Source: Ctenosaura bakeri | Lineage: Eukaryota; Chordata; Lepidosauria; Squamata; Iguanidae | Reading direction: 5' to 3' | Length of the DNA stretch: 64,000 nucleotides | NCBI GenBank assembly: GCA_948474755.1 | Contig: CAOLHI010000075.1 | Span: 62,001-126,000 of the forward strand | In this document: positions 10,200 through 22,700 of the stretch, one piece after another | Position numbering within the stretch: position 1 is the first letter of the stretch | Layout: each line of letters begins with the position of its first letter | Translations under genes and position numbers: made by a program | The notes under the pieces: generated by a model | Databases searched by the model: none | Told to the model about the DNA's origin: nothing | What the model saw: only the letters and a program-made list of their open reading frames with translations

Positions 10200-10580
10200 T
10201 ACATCCTTAACGGAGATTCGGAGTCCCCTGCAACGGAGAATCAACTTTAGAGGCCGGTCGCGCCCGCCGGCGCCGCCCTTACTGGAAGCCTCCCGGGCTG
10301 TGAGGCAGCAGCTGCCTCCACCCGAGCGCCGCTCTTCGCCCTCCCACGGCGGACCTTCTGGAGCGCGGAGGAAAGGCAGCTGCGGTAGACAGCCCCTCTG
10401 CGTGACGTCATATCCCGCGCTGCCGTTACCCCCTGGCGGAGGGCCTTTCTTTCTTTCTTTCTTTCTTTCTTTCCCCGGCTGGGAGCTCGGCGCTTTCTGG
10501 AAGCTTCGCGGAGGCGGGGAGCTCTTCGGTGGGGCCGGGCAGAAGGCAATCCGTCTCCATCGGGCCGACTGGGCGCAGCC
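10200..10580 (+). promoter_or_regulatory. CCT4: CCT4 promoter region with CRE
   Basis: GC-rich sequence leads into the CCT4 start codon. A perfect CRE (TGACGTCA) occurs at 10403-10410, 171 bp before the ATG. A (TTTC)n run lies at 10447-10475. No TATA box is visible. The CRE site is seen directly; its activity is inferred. Confidence 0.55.
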
Positions 10581-10719
10581 ATGCCGGAGAACCTGAGTGC
10601 GAGAGGGGGCCCGATGAATGCGGCCGCGGGGAACCGCAACTCCGGCGGAAACCGAGGCTCCTACCAGGATCGGGATAAGCCCAGCCAGATTCGGTTCAGC
10701 AACATCGCTGCCGGCAAAG
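10581..10719 (+). CDS. CCT4: CCT4 exon 1
   Basis: Encodes residues 1-46 ([10 protein letters not shown]...SNIAAGK). The start context 'gcagccatgccgg' is a good Kozak match. The donor is followed by a G-rich tract. It ends with one base of the next codon. Confidence 0.95.
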
Positions 10720-13700
10720 GTAACGGCGGCCGGGAGGGGGAGGGGGAGGGGGAGGGGGGAGGAAGGCCGGGCGGTCGGTGAGGCTGCCCCGTTCTGTCTT
10801 CGGCCGCCCTCCCCGCCTCCCTTCCCCTTTGTCGCGGGGAGCGAAAGAGGGCCCTTCTCCCTCGAGACCCCTGTGGCGGAGAGGCCGCTGCCTCTGTGGA
10901 AACCCCACGTCAGGCGGCTCTCGTTCTTTGCCGAGTATTTTTATTTACTGAGAGGAAAAGGACGCGTTTACTGCTGAACTGAGGGGCGAAATCTACAGGG
11001 CCGGAAACAGCTACGCTGCCTCCATGCCGCCTTTATAGCTGTCACTGCCGTTGCCCAAAGCGTTAATCGTCATGGCTCCGTTCCGGGGAATCCTGGGATT
11101 TGTAGTTTGATGGGCACCGTGAGAGAAGAGGAGTTTAGGGTTAAGTCGCGCTTATTTCCAGAGCGCAGCTGCAGGATGCTTTGGGAATTGGGTTTTAGGG
11201 CAGAGAATCAGAGCACTGCCTCGTTAGAGCAGAAACGGCAGAATTACTCCTTAGGCCTCCATGACGGTTCAAGTGATACAGGAAACTGATTTTAACAGCG
11301 TAGCCCAGATAACCGTATCGTTGAGGCCCGGTCCTATGTTTGTTTATGCAAAAACAAGATGCACAGATTTCATTGATCCTTTTTGCCCATCTTGCTTGTG
11401 TGAGGTTGCAGCCTTGGAGAGGATGTCTCACACGTCGAGCAGGGAGGTCTGTTAGGTATATAGATAATGCTGCGAAAGCAGTAATAAAATTTGATATTTG
11501 GATGTGTAGGAGTGGGCGGTGGTAATTTTGAGATATAGGTGCAAGAAGACCTCTGCTTCTTAAGGGGAAAAGCCCCAAATGTGGATGGAAACAGACCGTG
11601 AGCGGCATAGCATTTTTCACTTGTGTTTTGAAACAACTGGTACAAAACTGGCTCTGATAGGTGGAGGCAGCATATAGGCAAGCACAGCTGATGGCCTCAA
11701 ACTCTGAATTTGTCTCATCCCCTGTGCTAACTTCCACTGATTGATTATGACCTATATGAAGAAATACACAGAATTATTGAAGCCTAGTGTTGGAAGGGAC
11801 TGCAAGGGGCATCTAGTCCAACCCCTTACTGTATAGGAAAACATGACTAAAACACTCATGAAAGATGCCCCTCCAGCCTCTGATTAAAAACCTCCAAAGA
11901 TGGAGAGACTACCAGTTTCCGAGGCAGTCTATTCCACTGTTGAACAGCTCATACAGTCAAACAGTTCTTCGTAATGTTCAGGTGGAATCTCTCTTCTTGT
12001 AATTTGAATCCATGTGTTCTCATCTTTGGAGCAGCAAAAAACAAGCTGGCTCTTTCTTTTATGGATCATCCTTTCAGATATTTAGATAGCCATCACAACA
12101 CCTCTCAGTCTTCTCTTCTCCAAGCTAAACTTACCTGTCTCCTTAAATCATTCCTCATAAGACTTGGTTTCCAGACATTTGGTCATCTTGGTCACTCTTC
12201 CTTGGACACATACCACCTTGTCAATATCCTTTTTGAACCTGATGCCCAGAAGCAGACACAGTATTCCAGGTGAAGTCTGACCCAAGCAAGATAGAGTGGC
12301 ACTACTGCTTCCCTTGATTTGGACATTGTGTTCCTATTTATGCAGCTTAGAATTGCATTGATCTTTTTGGCCATTGCATCTTACTGTTTTTCACACATAC
12401 TTCTTTCAAGCCGGGTGTCACCCATCCTGTATTTGTGCATTTCATTTTTCCTTCCTAGATGTACTACCTTACATTTATCTCTCTTAAAATTCATTTTGTT
12501 AGTTTTGACCCAGCTCTCCATTCTCTTCCTATCCTCTGGTTGTAAGCTACTCCACTTAATCTCAAATTTGATAAGCATGCCTTCTATTCCATCATTTTAG
12601 TCATTTATAATGATGTTAAAACAACATTTATAAAGATGTTAAACAACATAAATACTTCTGCTTGCCCAGGATCACCCATCTGTCCAAACTTCACAGGATG
12701 ATCCTATGTTCTATTGGAGTGAGAGAGTAAGAAAAACCTCTGTCTGCTTTCTCTAAACTGAGCATAATTTCATTTATTTACTTATTTGCCTTAAAAAATG
12801 CGCTAAGCCTTGTAACTTTGCTTTGTAGGGTAATTGCTTCAGTCTACTCATCACCTTGTTTTCCTGTCTAATGCATTCATTTTCTGGCTCTATAATGTTT
12901 TTTTAAAGATGTGGCAAGCAGTACTGTGTATATTATTTGAAGTGTGATTTGAAATAAAACTCTCTTTTTTTGAAGATGTCATATGCTTAGTTTTGTCCTG
13001 CTAAATAAGAGATTTATTTTTTTCCCTAATTCTTATTTTATATTTTTGTTGGGGCCACAGTGGTTATACATAGTACTTCCTTTTTACTGTTTTACAGAGG
13101 TTTAGTTTATGTGTGCAAAATAAATAAATGAATGAATGAATGAATCACTTTGAGGTAATGAATTTTCTTTTTTAAGGTAATAATCGCATAAGAAAATTGC
13201 AAGACTGGCAGGCTAACTGTTGATTTGTAAGATTACTATGTTATCATCTCTGTTTTAGCGGTTGCAGATGCTGTTAGGACAAGCCTGGGACCAAAAGGAA
13301 TGGATAAAATGGTAAGTCTTGAGGTTAATGTGTTTAATAATCTAACATAATTCATTTACTGTGTTTTTAACAGTTCCAACCCTTTCCCATACCTTCAGTC
13401 ATTATGTATATTGTTGTGGATTTGCTGGATGTTGGTTGAATATTCTTAGTGTTGGGTATTCACTGGTAGAACACTTATGAAGCAAATTACATGCCAGGAA
13501 TGATTGAATATATTGGTTAGCAGTAATTGTGGATGGCCAAACAAGCACAAAGGTATGTGCATGGCTTGGTCATTCTGTGGCCTCCGGGTCACTTGTGACC
13601 TACTAAGGCCTTTAATATCCCCCTGAGCCCCTCAGAAATGTGACCTGGTGTGTACCTTGGTGGGTCTTTTTTTTTCCAAAATCAAATTACTTTCTGTCAT

Positions 13701-16700
13701 GAAAAAAATGGGTGATTGCAGCTCCTGGGGTCTTGAAGATGGGAGAGTGTGGATTCCAGACCTTCTGTGGCTGCCAAATCCTTGTAGTCACCTTTCAAAT
13801 AAGGTCAGCTTGTTTGAAAAGAAGACACATAATTGGATGGAAGAAGAGACAGAAAGAGCATTGTGAAAAAAAGTGGCATAAAGCTCACTCTTCATGAATG
13901 TGCAGAAAGAGCTGCCTCATACATTAGTTGTGTTTCTCACAAGAATACTAGTTTTTCACCCCAGTGAACATACAGACTTGCATTTTTGAATGTGTGGGGA
14001 GTGGCTTTATACGTCATGCCCAGTACTTTGAATGGTCTAGGGGAAAAGGATTAGTAGCCAATGAAGCTGTCATATGAACAGAGTCTTGTGCTCCCTGTAG
14101 TGGACGGTTGGCACGTTATATTATTATTATATAGTTATTATATATATTATATGTATATGTGTGCATCTTCAAGTTGCCTGTTGACTTGTGGTGACCCAGT
14201 GAATTTCATGAGATTTTCTTAGGCAGGGAACATTCAGAGGTGGTTTTGCTAATTCCCTCCTCTGAAATATAGCTTACAGCACCTGATAATCATTTGTGGT
14301 CACGCTTCCAAGGTCAGACAAGATCTGGTGCCAGAGTTTTTAGGCTCTGTATATATATATTCATTGAGAGCCAGTGACCCTGAAGACTAGAGTTTGATTC
14401 CGTGCTCGGCCGTGGGAACCCACTGGGTGACCTTGGGTGCATCACACTCAGCCCCAGAAAACCCTGTGATAGATTTGCCTTAGGGTTTCCGTAAGTTGGA
14501 AACAATTTAAAAGCACACAACAATAATAATGTATATATTCATTATGCTTACCGAACACATTTCAAAGCCATATGTGCATAGAACTTGTTTAGATAGTTCA
14601 AACATGATTTATGACGTGCAGGTTCAGGGCTGAATCCAGGACTGCACCTAGACTGCAAACTTGAGTCTTTGTGAGAGTGTAACCCTATCTAGCATAGACA
14701 AAACCTGTTCCATAACCTGAATGGAAGCATCATTCTCATCTTTTCTGGATTAACCTTCAGTTAGTTTACCCTCATCCTTTCTGTTCATGCCATCAGAAAC
14801 AGGACATTAAGCTTGGGACTGCTTCCAGCAGGTAGAAGCTCCTGGCTGCCACTCAGCACCTAGGATTGCTTTCATGGTAAAAGTGACAACCAGCCAGATC
14901 TCTGGCTGCAGTAACTCCTACTGGATAAAGGGGGAATGGAGGATTAAGCATTAAGGTCTAGAATTCCCATTATTTGTGTTTACCCACTAGTAAACATGTT
15001 GTGAATGGGAAGGATGAAGGGAGTGAAATCTTGCCCTTGCTGGGAAACACAGCTGTTTAAATTGGAAGATCTGATGGCCCTGTGTCAGCAACCTGCTTTT
15101 TTTAAAGAAGAAATTTCTGATTAAAGTTAAAAAGTGAAGAATCCTTTGGATTAAAATGGAACAGCAGAGACTGCACAGCTATTTTTTCCTGCAGTCAAGA
15201 GCTGAGTACGTCTGTTTTCCCCACATGATTGGGACAAATGAATTAGAAAATTGGGGTTGATGTCTGAAAAGAGAATACTTAGGGATTTAAGTGCATACAC
15301 TTTTGTGAACAGACTAAATTGCATTTTATTTCTAAAACAATTGGCTTTTTATAAGGAGAAATTACAGCATGAGAGTACTGATATTATGAGTTAGCTATTG
15401 ATAACATTGTCTCATTGGCAGCTTCTGGCTAGATACAAGGGAAGTGAATTGTTAACTCTGTAACTACTGGACTAAGTGAAATATAGGAATTTTGCAGGAT
15501 CATTCTGAGGATGCTTTACAATGGATTTTGGAGGATTTATGCCTGGAATTCCTAAACTGGCAGAAGAACATGATAGGGATTATGAGGAAGGAGTTCAGTA
15601 TCAAGGAACTGTAGCGGGAGTTAACAAGAAAGAGACACAGAAGCTAACATGGATGTCATGTCAGGGAGTGAGCAGGCTTGTTTTCCGCTGCTCCAAAGAC
15701 TAGGACAAGGACCAATGGATTCAAGCTGCAGGAAAGGAAAGTCCTCTTGAACCTCAGGAAGAACTTCCCTGACGGTCAGAACTGTCTGGCAGTGGAATGT
15801 GCTGCCTTGGAGTGTGGTGGAGTCTCCTTCTTTGGAGGTTTTTAAGCAGATGCTGGATGGCCACCTGTTGGGAGGGCTTTGATGTCTACTCCTGCATGGC
15901 AGGGAGTTGGACTGGATGGCCCCTGTGGTCTCTTCCAACTCTGTGATTCTATGATTCTTAGTGAAAGAAGGCAAAAACCAGACAGAGACACAAGCTAAGT
16001 CAATGGAGGGAATTAATGTTTTGGGAGAGATTTTTGTGATCAGTAAACTTCTGGTTTGTGAAAGGGAGATCACAGTCCAAGTGGAGGAGAAGGGGTAGAC
16101 AAATTTAAAATTGACCTGCAAGCAAATTATTTTGATGGTTGAACAAAACCAAGTTGATTTAGGTTGAATGATTGAAGATATGTGACAAAGATGTCAAAAA
16201 TAAGAGTGCTGTCTCAGGACAGTGGTCCTAAAAAGAGTAATGAAGAACAAGGATGGGAATTTGGGAAGTGTGTAGTCCATGGAAAAGATGGCTATGAGGA
16301 AAGTGGGGTGTTACATTCAAAATGAAAGATTTGAGTTAAATTAGATGAGGATAAAGTTACAAATTTAGGATAATAACTGGATTTGGTCTATGAATTCTGT
16401 AATGGATTTAATATAATACAGTGTAAAATGGTATTGAAATATCTGGATTTAGAGATGTCATAAAAGTACAACAGATTTACACTTAACTAGTGTAAATACT
16501 ATGTAATTAAGCCAACAGGTAGCATTTGATAAAATCAGTTTTATTAATATTATTTAGTAGTATTAAGGTTATTTAATGTGTAGTGATATTTATTATGTAA
16601 GAAATTTGTAATGGATGTAATAGAAATATCCAGCCTTCTTATTCTCCTCCCCCCAGTACATACTTTTAAGAAGAAAAAGTTAGTATATTAATATATAGTA

Positions 16701-19700
16701 TAGTATATGGTATATATTAGTATATATATTAGTATATAGCATATATATTAGTATATAGAGAGTATTTTAGTATATAATATATCTAGGATAATCTTTATAT
16801 TAGTATAGAGAGAGTTTATCCTAGATACATTAACCTTTGATAGAAGAAAGTTCATTTGCTTTTTCTTCTTAAAAGTATGTATTAGGTGAAGGAGAAGAAT
16901 AAGAAGGTTGGATATTTTTTTTTTGGAGACTTGCATTAATCTGATTGCTATAATTGGTTTAAAGGAAGGAGGGAGGTTCTTTTTCTCTCTTCTTTCTTTT
17001 TCATGTAATTTTTAAGTCATACACTTTTTGTGTTTTTCTTCATGTCCTTTTCTTTTAAGTTTTTGTAGTGTTTTTAGTATTTTTGGAATTTTGGAAAATC
17101 TTAATAAATATACTTTTAAAAAAGAGAGAGAGGATACTAAGCTTCAAATCTCTAGCCAGTCATTCCTAGGGGGTTCATGTATATGCTAAGGAATTCAGAG
17201 GACAAAACAATGTTAAAGGAGCTCACACACCAATGGGCAGGGTATCAAACAGGAGTGCCCTAGTGGTTCCAAGTCTTTTCCCAGAGAGGTGGCTTAGAAA
17301 TGTAGTATGTTGATAGTTCCAGAGTCACCAAAATGTCCAGCCAAACCAACAGGGGAGCACTCCATATATCCAGTATGTAGATTGTCAGACAAGATAGGTA
17401 AAGGCTATTTTTGTTCAATATTGAGACTTGAAATAAAATTGAAAGGGATATGGATAATCTATTTTCTCTGGAAACCCTTGAGTTGTAGATATCACATATT
17501 TTACATATGCACCCAAATATGTGATTATGAAGACTGGGCAAAAATTATCCAATACAGTGGGTTTCAGCAAGGGCCCTCTCTGCAAAGGTCTTGCCGCCGC
17601 CGCTACTGCTGCTGCTGCTGCTGCTACTACTACTACTACTACTTCTACTATTTGGCACATGGAAGCCTGGCTATTTGCAAAAAAAGTATTCTGTTATCAC
17701 TAGCCAGTCTTCCTCAGAGACCTCAACCCAGGACAGTCTAGGACATGGTTGGCTGATTGCCATAAGCAGTGAGGTGGGTGCTGCATTGGCTCTACAGAGA
17801 CTCATGGGAAGAAAGTTGATAAAGCACAGAGGCAGATAGAGAAGGGCAAAAATTGAATACTCTTAGCTGTTGGTGATATTTGATTTGTAGATTTTTCTCT
17901 CCTTTCAGTTAGTATCCAAAAATCTTTGATTGTCTTTTTCTAGATCCAAGATGGCAAAGGAGATGTGACTATCACAAATGATGGTGCAACAATTCTGAAG
18001 CAGATGCAGGTTCTTCACCCTGCAGCCAAAATGGTAAGTAATACTTAGTTTCAGATTTCATATCGGACCCAGAAATCATGACAAATCAAGCAGATATGTA
18101 TTCCTGTCCAGTTTTTTACCCATCCTCTTTAGGAAATGACAGCTTATAATACATTGAAAAGGCACCTGAGATTTTGTGCTTTTGCAAGTGATGAATTTAC
18201 TACTTCTGCAAGATTGTGATAGTATCAGCAATTTGCAATTTCATATAATTTTTTTTGGTCGTATACAGCTGGTGGAGTTGTCCAAAGCACAAGATATTGA
18301 AGCTGGAGATGGCACTACTTCTGTTGTGGTCATTGCAGGTGCTCTCTTGGATGCCTGTTCCAGACTTCTTCAGAAGGGTATGTTTGAATTACTACAGCCC
18401 TGGAGACCAGGGTTTGATTCCTCATTCAGCCATGGAAACCTACTGGGTGACCTTGCGCACATCACATATTCACAGCCCCAGAAAAACCTGTGATAGGTTT
18501 GGCTTATAGTCACCTTAAGTTAGTAACAAATTGAAGGCATACAACAACTACTTGTAACTTTTGTGGTTGTTCAGAAAGTCAGCTAATATATATGCTAGAC
18601 TTGGGTGCAGACACATGCTTTTGGGCATTTTGATTGTTGCTTAGATAGTTTTTGTGTTTCTGCTATTGTTCTCACTTTAGTATTGTGTTTTTCCTATTCT
18701 GACAACTGCCTTTTTTATGTAAATATATATATGTGTGTGTGCGCGTGCATGCGTGCGCATGTGTAATACTTGTGTAGTCCTCTAACGGTCATTCTTTTTT
18801 GTGTCATCATGATCTCTGTTAGGTTTGAAGTGTTGCTTTAAGTACTGTGTGTTAACACAGATAATGTTGTATACACACACGCACCAAAGCTAAACATTTT
18901 TAGTCAAGACAAAACAGATGAACATATTCCTTTTCTAAAGAAATGCAGCACTATTGGTAGAAAAATTGGAATGTTGCTAGGGTTTGTTTGTAAAATAATG
19001 TGTAATACATGGAAGTGAAGGGTTTGCAGGGGGAAATATATACAGCATATCAAAATGCACACTCATTCAACTTAAACAATTTCTCAGGCTACATGCTATT
19101 TTTCGAAGTAGTAACTATGGTTCAAATAAACTTGTATTTTAAACTGTAACTAGGAATTCATCCCACCATCATCTCTGAGTCATTCCAGAAAGCACTGGAG
19201 AAAGGTGTTGAAGTGTTGACCAGTATGGGACAGCCTATTGAGCTGAGTGATAGAGAAACCCTACTTAACAGTGCAACTACGGCACTGAATTCAAAGGTAG
19301 GGATATAAAACAAAGTTCTTGGGAAATGTGCCATTATATCTCATTCAGTGCATGTTCCAATTACAGATTACATTGAATTAACTGTCATTGTAATTACAGA
19401 TTGTAATGGTGAATATATCAATAATAAAAGGCCCATGGTGCCCTTATATAATTTTAAGAGGACCTCAAAAGATACTCTTTTTTCCTCCAGGCATCTGCTT
19501 ATATAGGTAAAAGGGTGGGGACTAGTATGGTCTGCCCCAGTTAGGCTCACGGACACTCAAAGATGGATTTGCACTTCGCTTTGAATGGTCATGGCATCCC
19601 AGCCATTTGCAAGTTGCCTAAGCAGTGGGAATTTCAGCAGGTTCATCTCTTCAAAATGTTTGACATTGGGCTTCTGTCAAGTTTGATCTATATATGGCCA

Positions 19701-22700
19701 GCTCTTTTGGGCACAGAAACATTTTCATCTTTCTGTTTGATAATTTTTTAGATAGATCAAGAAATTCAGTGAAGTAATCCTGTTCAAGGGCCTAAATACC
19801 CTAAAGGCACCAGATCCTGTCTGATCTTGGAAGCTAAGCAGGGTAACTCTGATTGGTATTTGTATGGTAGACCACCAATGAATAGAAGCTGCTAAAAGCT
19901 ATGTTTCAGGGGAAGGAACTGACAAAACCATCTCTGAGTATTCCTTGGCTAATATAACCCTATGAAATTCATGGGGACTTATAGACACCAGACTTATACA
20001 CACAATTTTGTTCATGAAACCCATACTCGACAGTTACTCTTATAATGGTTTCCTCTGACTCTTGAACACTAAAGGTGATGGCTATTACCACCTGATTCCA
20101 TTTGACTGATGGAGTATACTGATGATTCCGATTTGTCAGGACACCCTTTATTTGTATTGCAGTGTCCAGAGAAAGAATGTTCATTTGCACAAATCTGAAA
20201 TGGTGGTAAGACATGTCGAGTAGTATAGAAAAAAGAAAAAGGCATAGTGTTTGCTGTACAGTCTGAGGCGGCACAGAAAAAAAATGTTCTGAGTTTAGAA
20301 CTAAATTTCTTTAGTCCTGTTTCATTGGGCTGTTTCTAAGCATTGTGGCAGGATGGGCAAGATTAGAGTTACTCAAAACATGGATAAGTGATGCAGATTG
20401 GATGTCTTCCATCTATAATGAGTCTACACAAGAGGTAGAACATAACGCAACAGAATATTCTTTCCTTGGATTTGATCTGTGGGTATTTAACATGGGAAGT
20501 TAATTATAATTTATCTTTGTTGAGCAACACTTTGTCTGGGGATTCAGAATGAAAATGAGAAGCTACAGTAAGAAAACAGTGACCATTACTTAGGGCTTTG
20601 AATTTAAAATGTTAATTTTTTTGTGGATTTTGAGCGGTACTGAAAATCAAAGGAAGCTAAGTTAAATGTGGTTCTTCACTGAATCCCTGCAGGTTGTATC
20701 ACAGTACTCTAGTCTGCTTTCACCAATGAGTGTAGATGCTGTAATGAAAGTGATAGATCCAACTACAGCCACTGGTGTAGATCTCAGAGACATTAAAATT
20801 GTTAAAAAGCTTGGGTAAGTAGTAATATTCAAAAATCCAAATTTTAGAATGAAATTGTTTGCTATTTTGTGTTTGTATTTACTCAAGTATTTGTTTATAG
20901 AGGAACAATTGATGACTGTGAATTGGTTGAAGGGCTGGTCCTTACTCAGAAGGTATCCAATACTGGTGTTACCAGAGTGGAAAAAGCTAAGATTGGTCTC
21001 ATTCAATTTTGCTTATCAGCGCCAAAAACAGATGTAAGTTGGTTTGATCAATATTTTATTTACTTAGTTTTATATTGTACCATTCTCATACTAAGGGGGA
21101 CATAATAATTGACATAATAATTATAATTTTATATACAGTAAATTTTTAAAAGTTACCGCAGCAAGTGTGCATTATATTACATTAGCTCATTTTCCTAGTA
21201 GTGTGCCAAAGGGTTAAAACAGAGCTAGGCTCACTTCTCTATTTTTGGTGATCTTTTGTTGTTTAAGCCTGCAATCGAGACTTAAGGCTTTGGAATTAAA
21301 ATATCAATTTTTGCTGTTGAATTTTTCTACACTTTATATTTTGAATTAATTGGAGCTAGCTTTTGAATAGGTAGCTATAGGATTATACAAACAGTAGCTT
21401 TCCTATGCTCCATTCTCGTTTGTTGAATTTGTACAGCAAGGATGCTGAAGGTGTGCTTGATCTGAGAGAAGGGACTCTGTTATGTAAGAACAGTGGATAT
21501 ACTGCTGTTTACCTTTCATGTTGTGAGCAGGCATGTGCAGCTACAGTAGGCTGGCCTAGAGCGGAATCCCATTCTTTCCCAACTCATGCTTTATTGCATG
21601 TACTCCAGAAACTTTGTTGCAACCCAACACTGAAGACTTGTGTTTCTCCAGCTCACCTACACCACCATTCTAGTGCTGATGCTATTAAAAAAATAACACT
21701 TCCAGCTAGACAAAAGACAAGGAGAAAAAGTTGTGCTGGGCAGGGATAAAAAGGAGCTTCTTTGTCAGGGTTTTGTTAACTGAAGTATGCTTGTACCTTC
21801 TCTTAGATGGATAACCAGATAATTGTTTCTGACTATACTCAAATGGACAGAGTCTTGCGTGAGGAGAGAGCCTACATTCTGAATTTAGTTAAGCAGATCA
21901 AGAAGACAGGATGCAACGTGCTGCTTATTCAAAAATCTATTCTACGGTATATTTATTCCACTAATTAATACAGATCTTACTACCAAATAATAAACAGTAT
22001 TCAGGACTAAAATTGTATGTGAGGCAGCTAAGCAATAAGACCTGACATTTTCCCTGAAATGCATTTCATTAAACTCTTTTAAAAGTGTGTGCATTTGGAA
22101 ACTTAATTCTTAGAGCTCTAAGAAATGCAATTTCTATAGATGTTAGTGTTTACTTGGTTTGACCTGAGTTCATACTCTTAGAAAAGAATATGATGATGCA
22201 TAGTTCCAGTTTTTTTTTTTTTTACTGGATGCTGATAGCCTTTTTGGTTTGAACAAGGTATATACAACCACAGGAAGCATGAGAGGTGATCCGTTTTCAA
22301 GCTCTCTCATGTTAGTGCTTATTCTAACATTTGTACAAGCATCTCTTTTTTCCTTAGCATGAAAAGACTAATCTTGGCTTGTGATGTGGGCTTATGTGAA
22401 ATACAAAGTGAATACCGTTAATGCCAAAAGGTTTCAGGTCTACCCCACCCACCTGCATACAGCCCCTCTTCCTTTCTTTTTCTTGCCATTCGCATATTGG
22501 TACTGGTAAAAACTTGTAGTACAAGTAAAAACTAGGCCTCTTCTTTTTCTTTCTCATATCTTGTGTGCTGCTGTAGCTCTTAGGACTACACTAAAGTTAG
22601 ACTACATTTATGGGAATGAAGAAATATCTCCCACCAATCTCCCATTGGAACAGCTAGCCAATTAAAGCAGGGAGAGGGCTTAGGCATTCAAGAAGATATG

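Noticed and set aside
17591..17839. Leucine-rich membrane peptide
   Set aside because: The leucine run is produced by a CTG/CTA microsatellite inside CCT4 intron 2.
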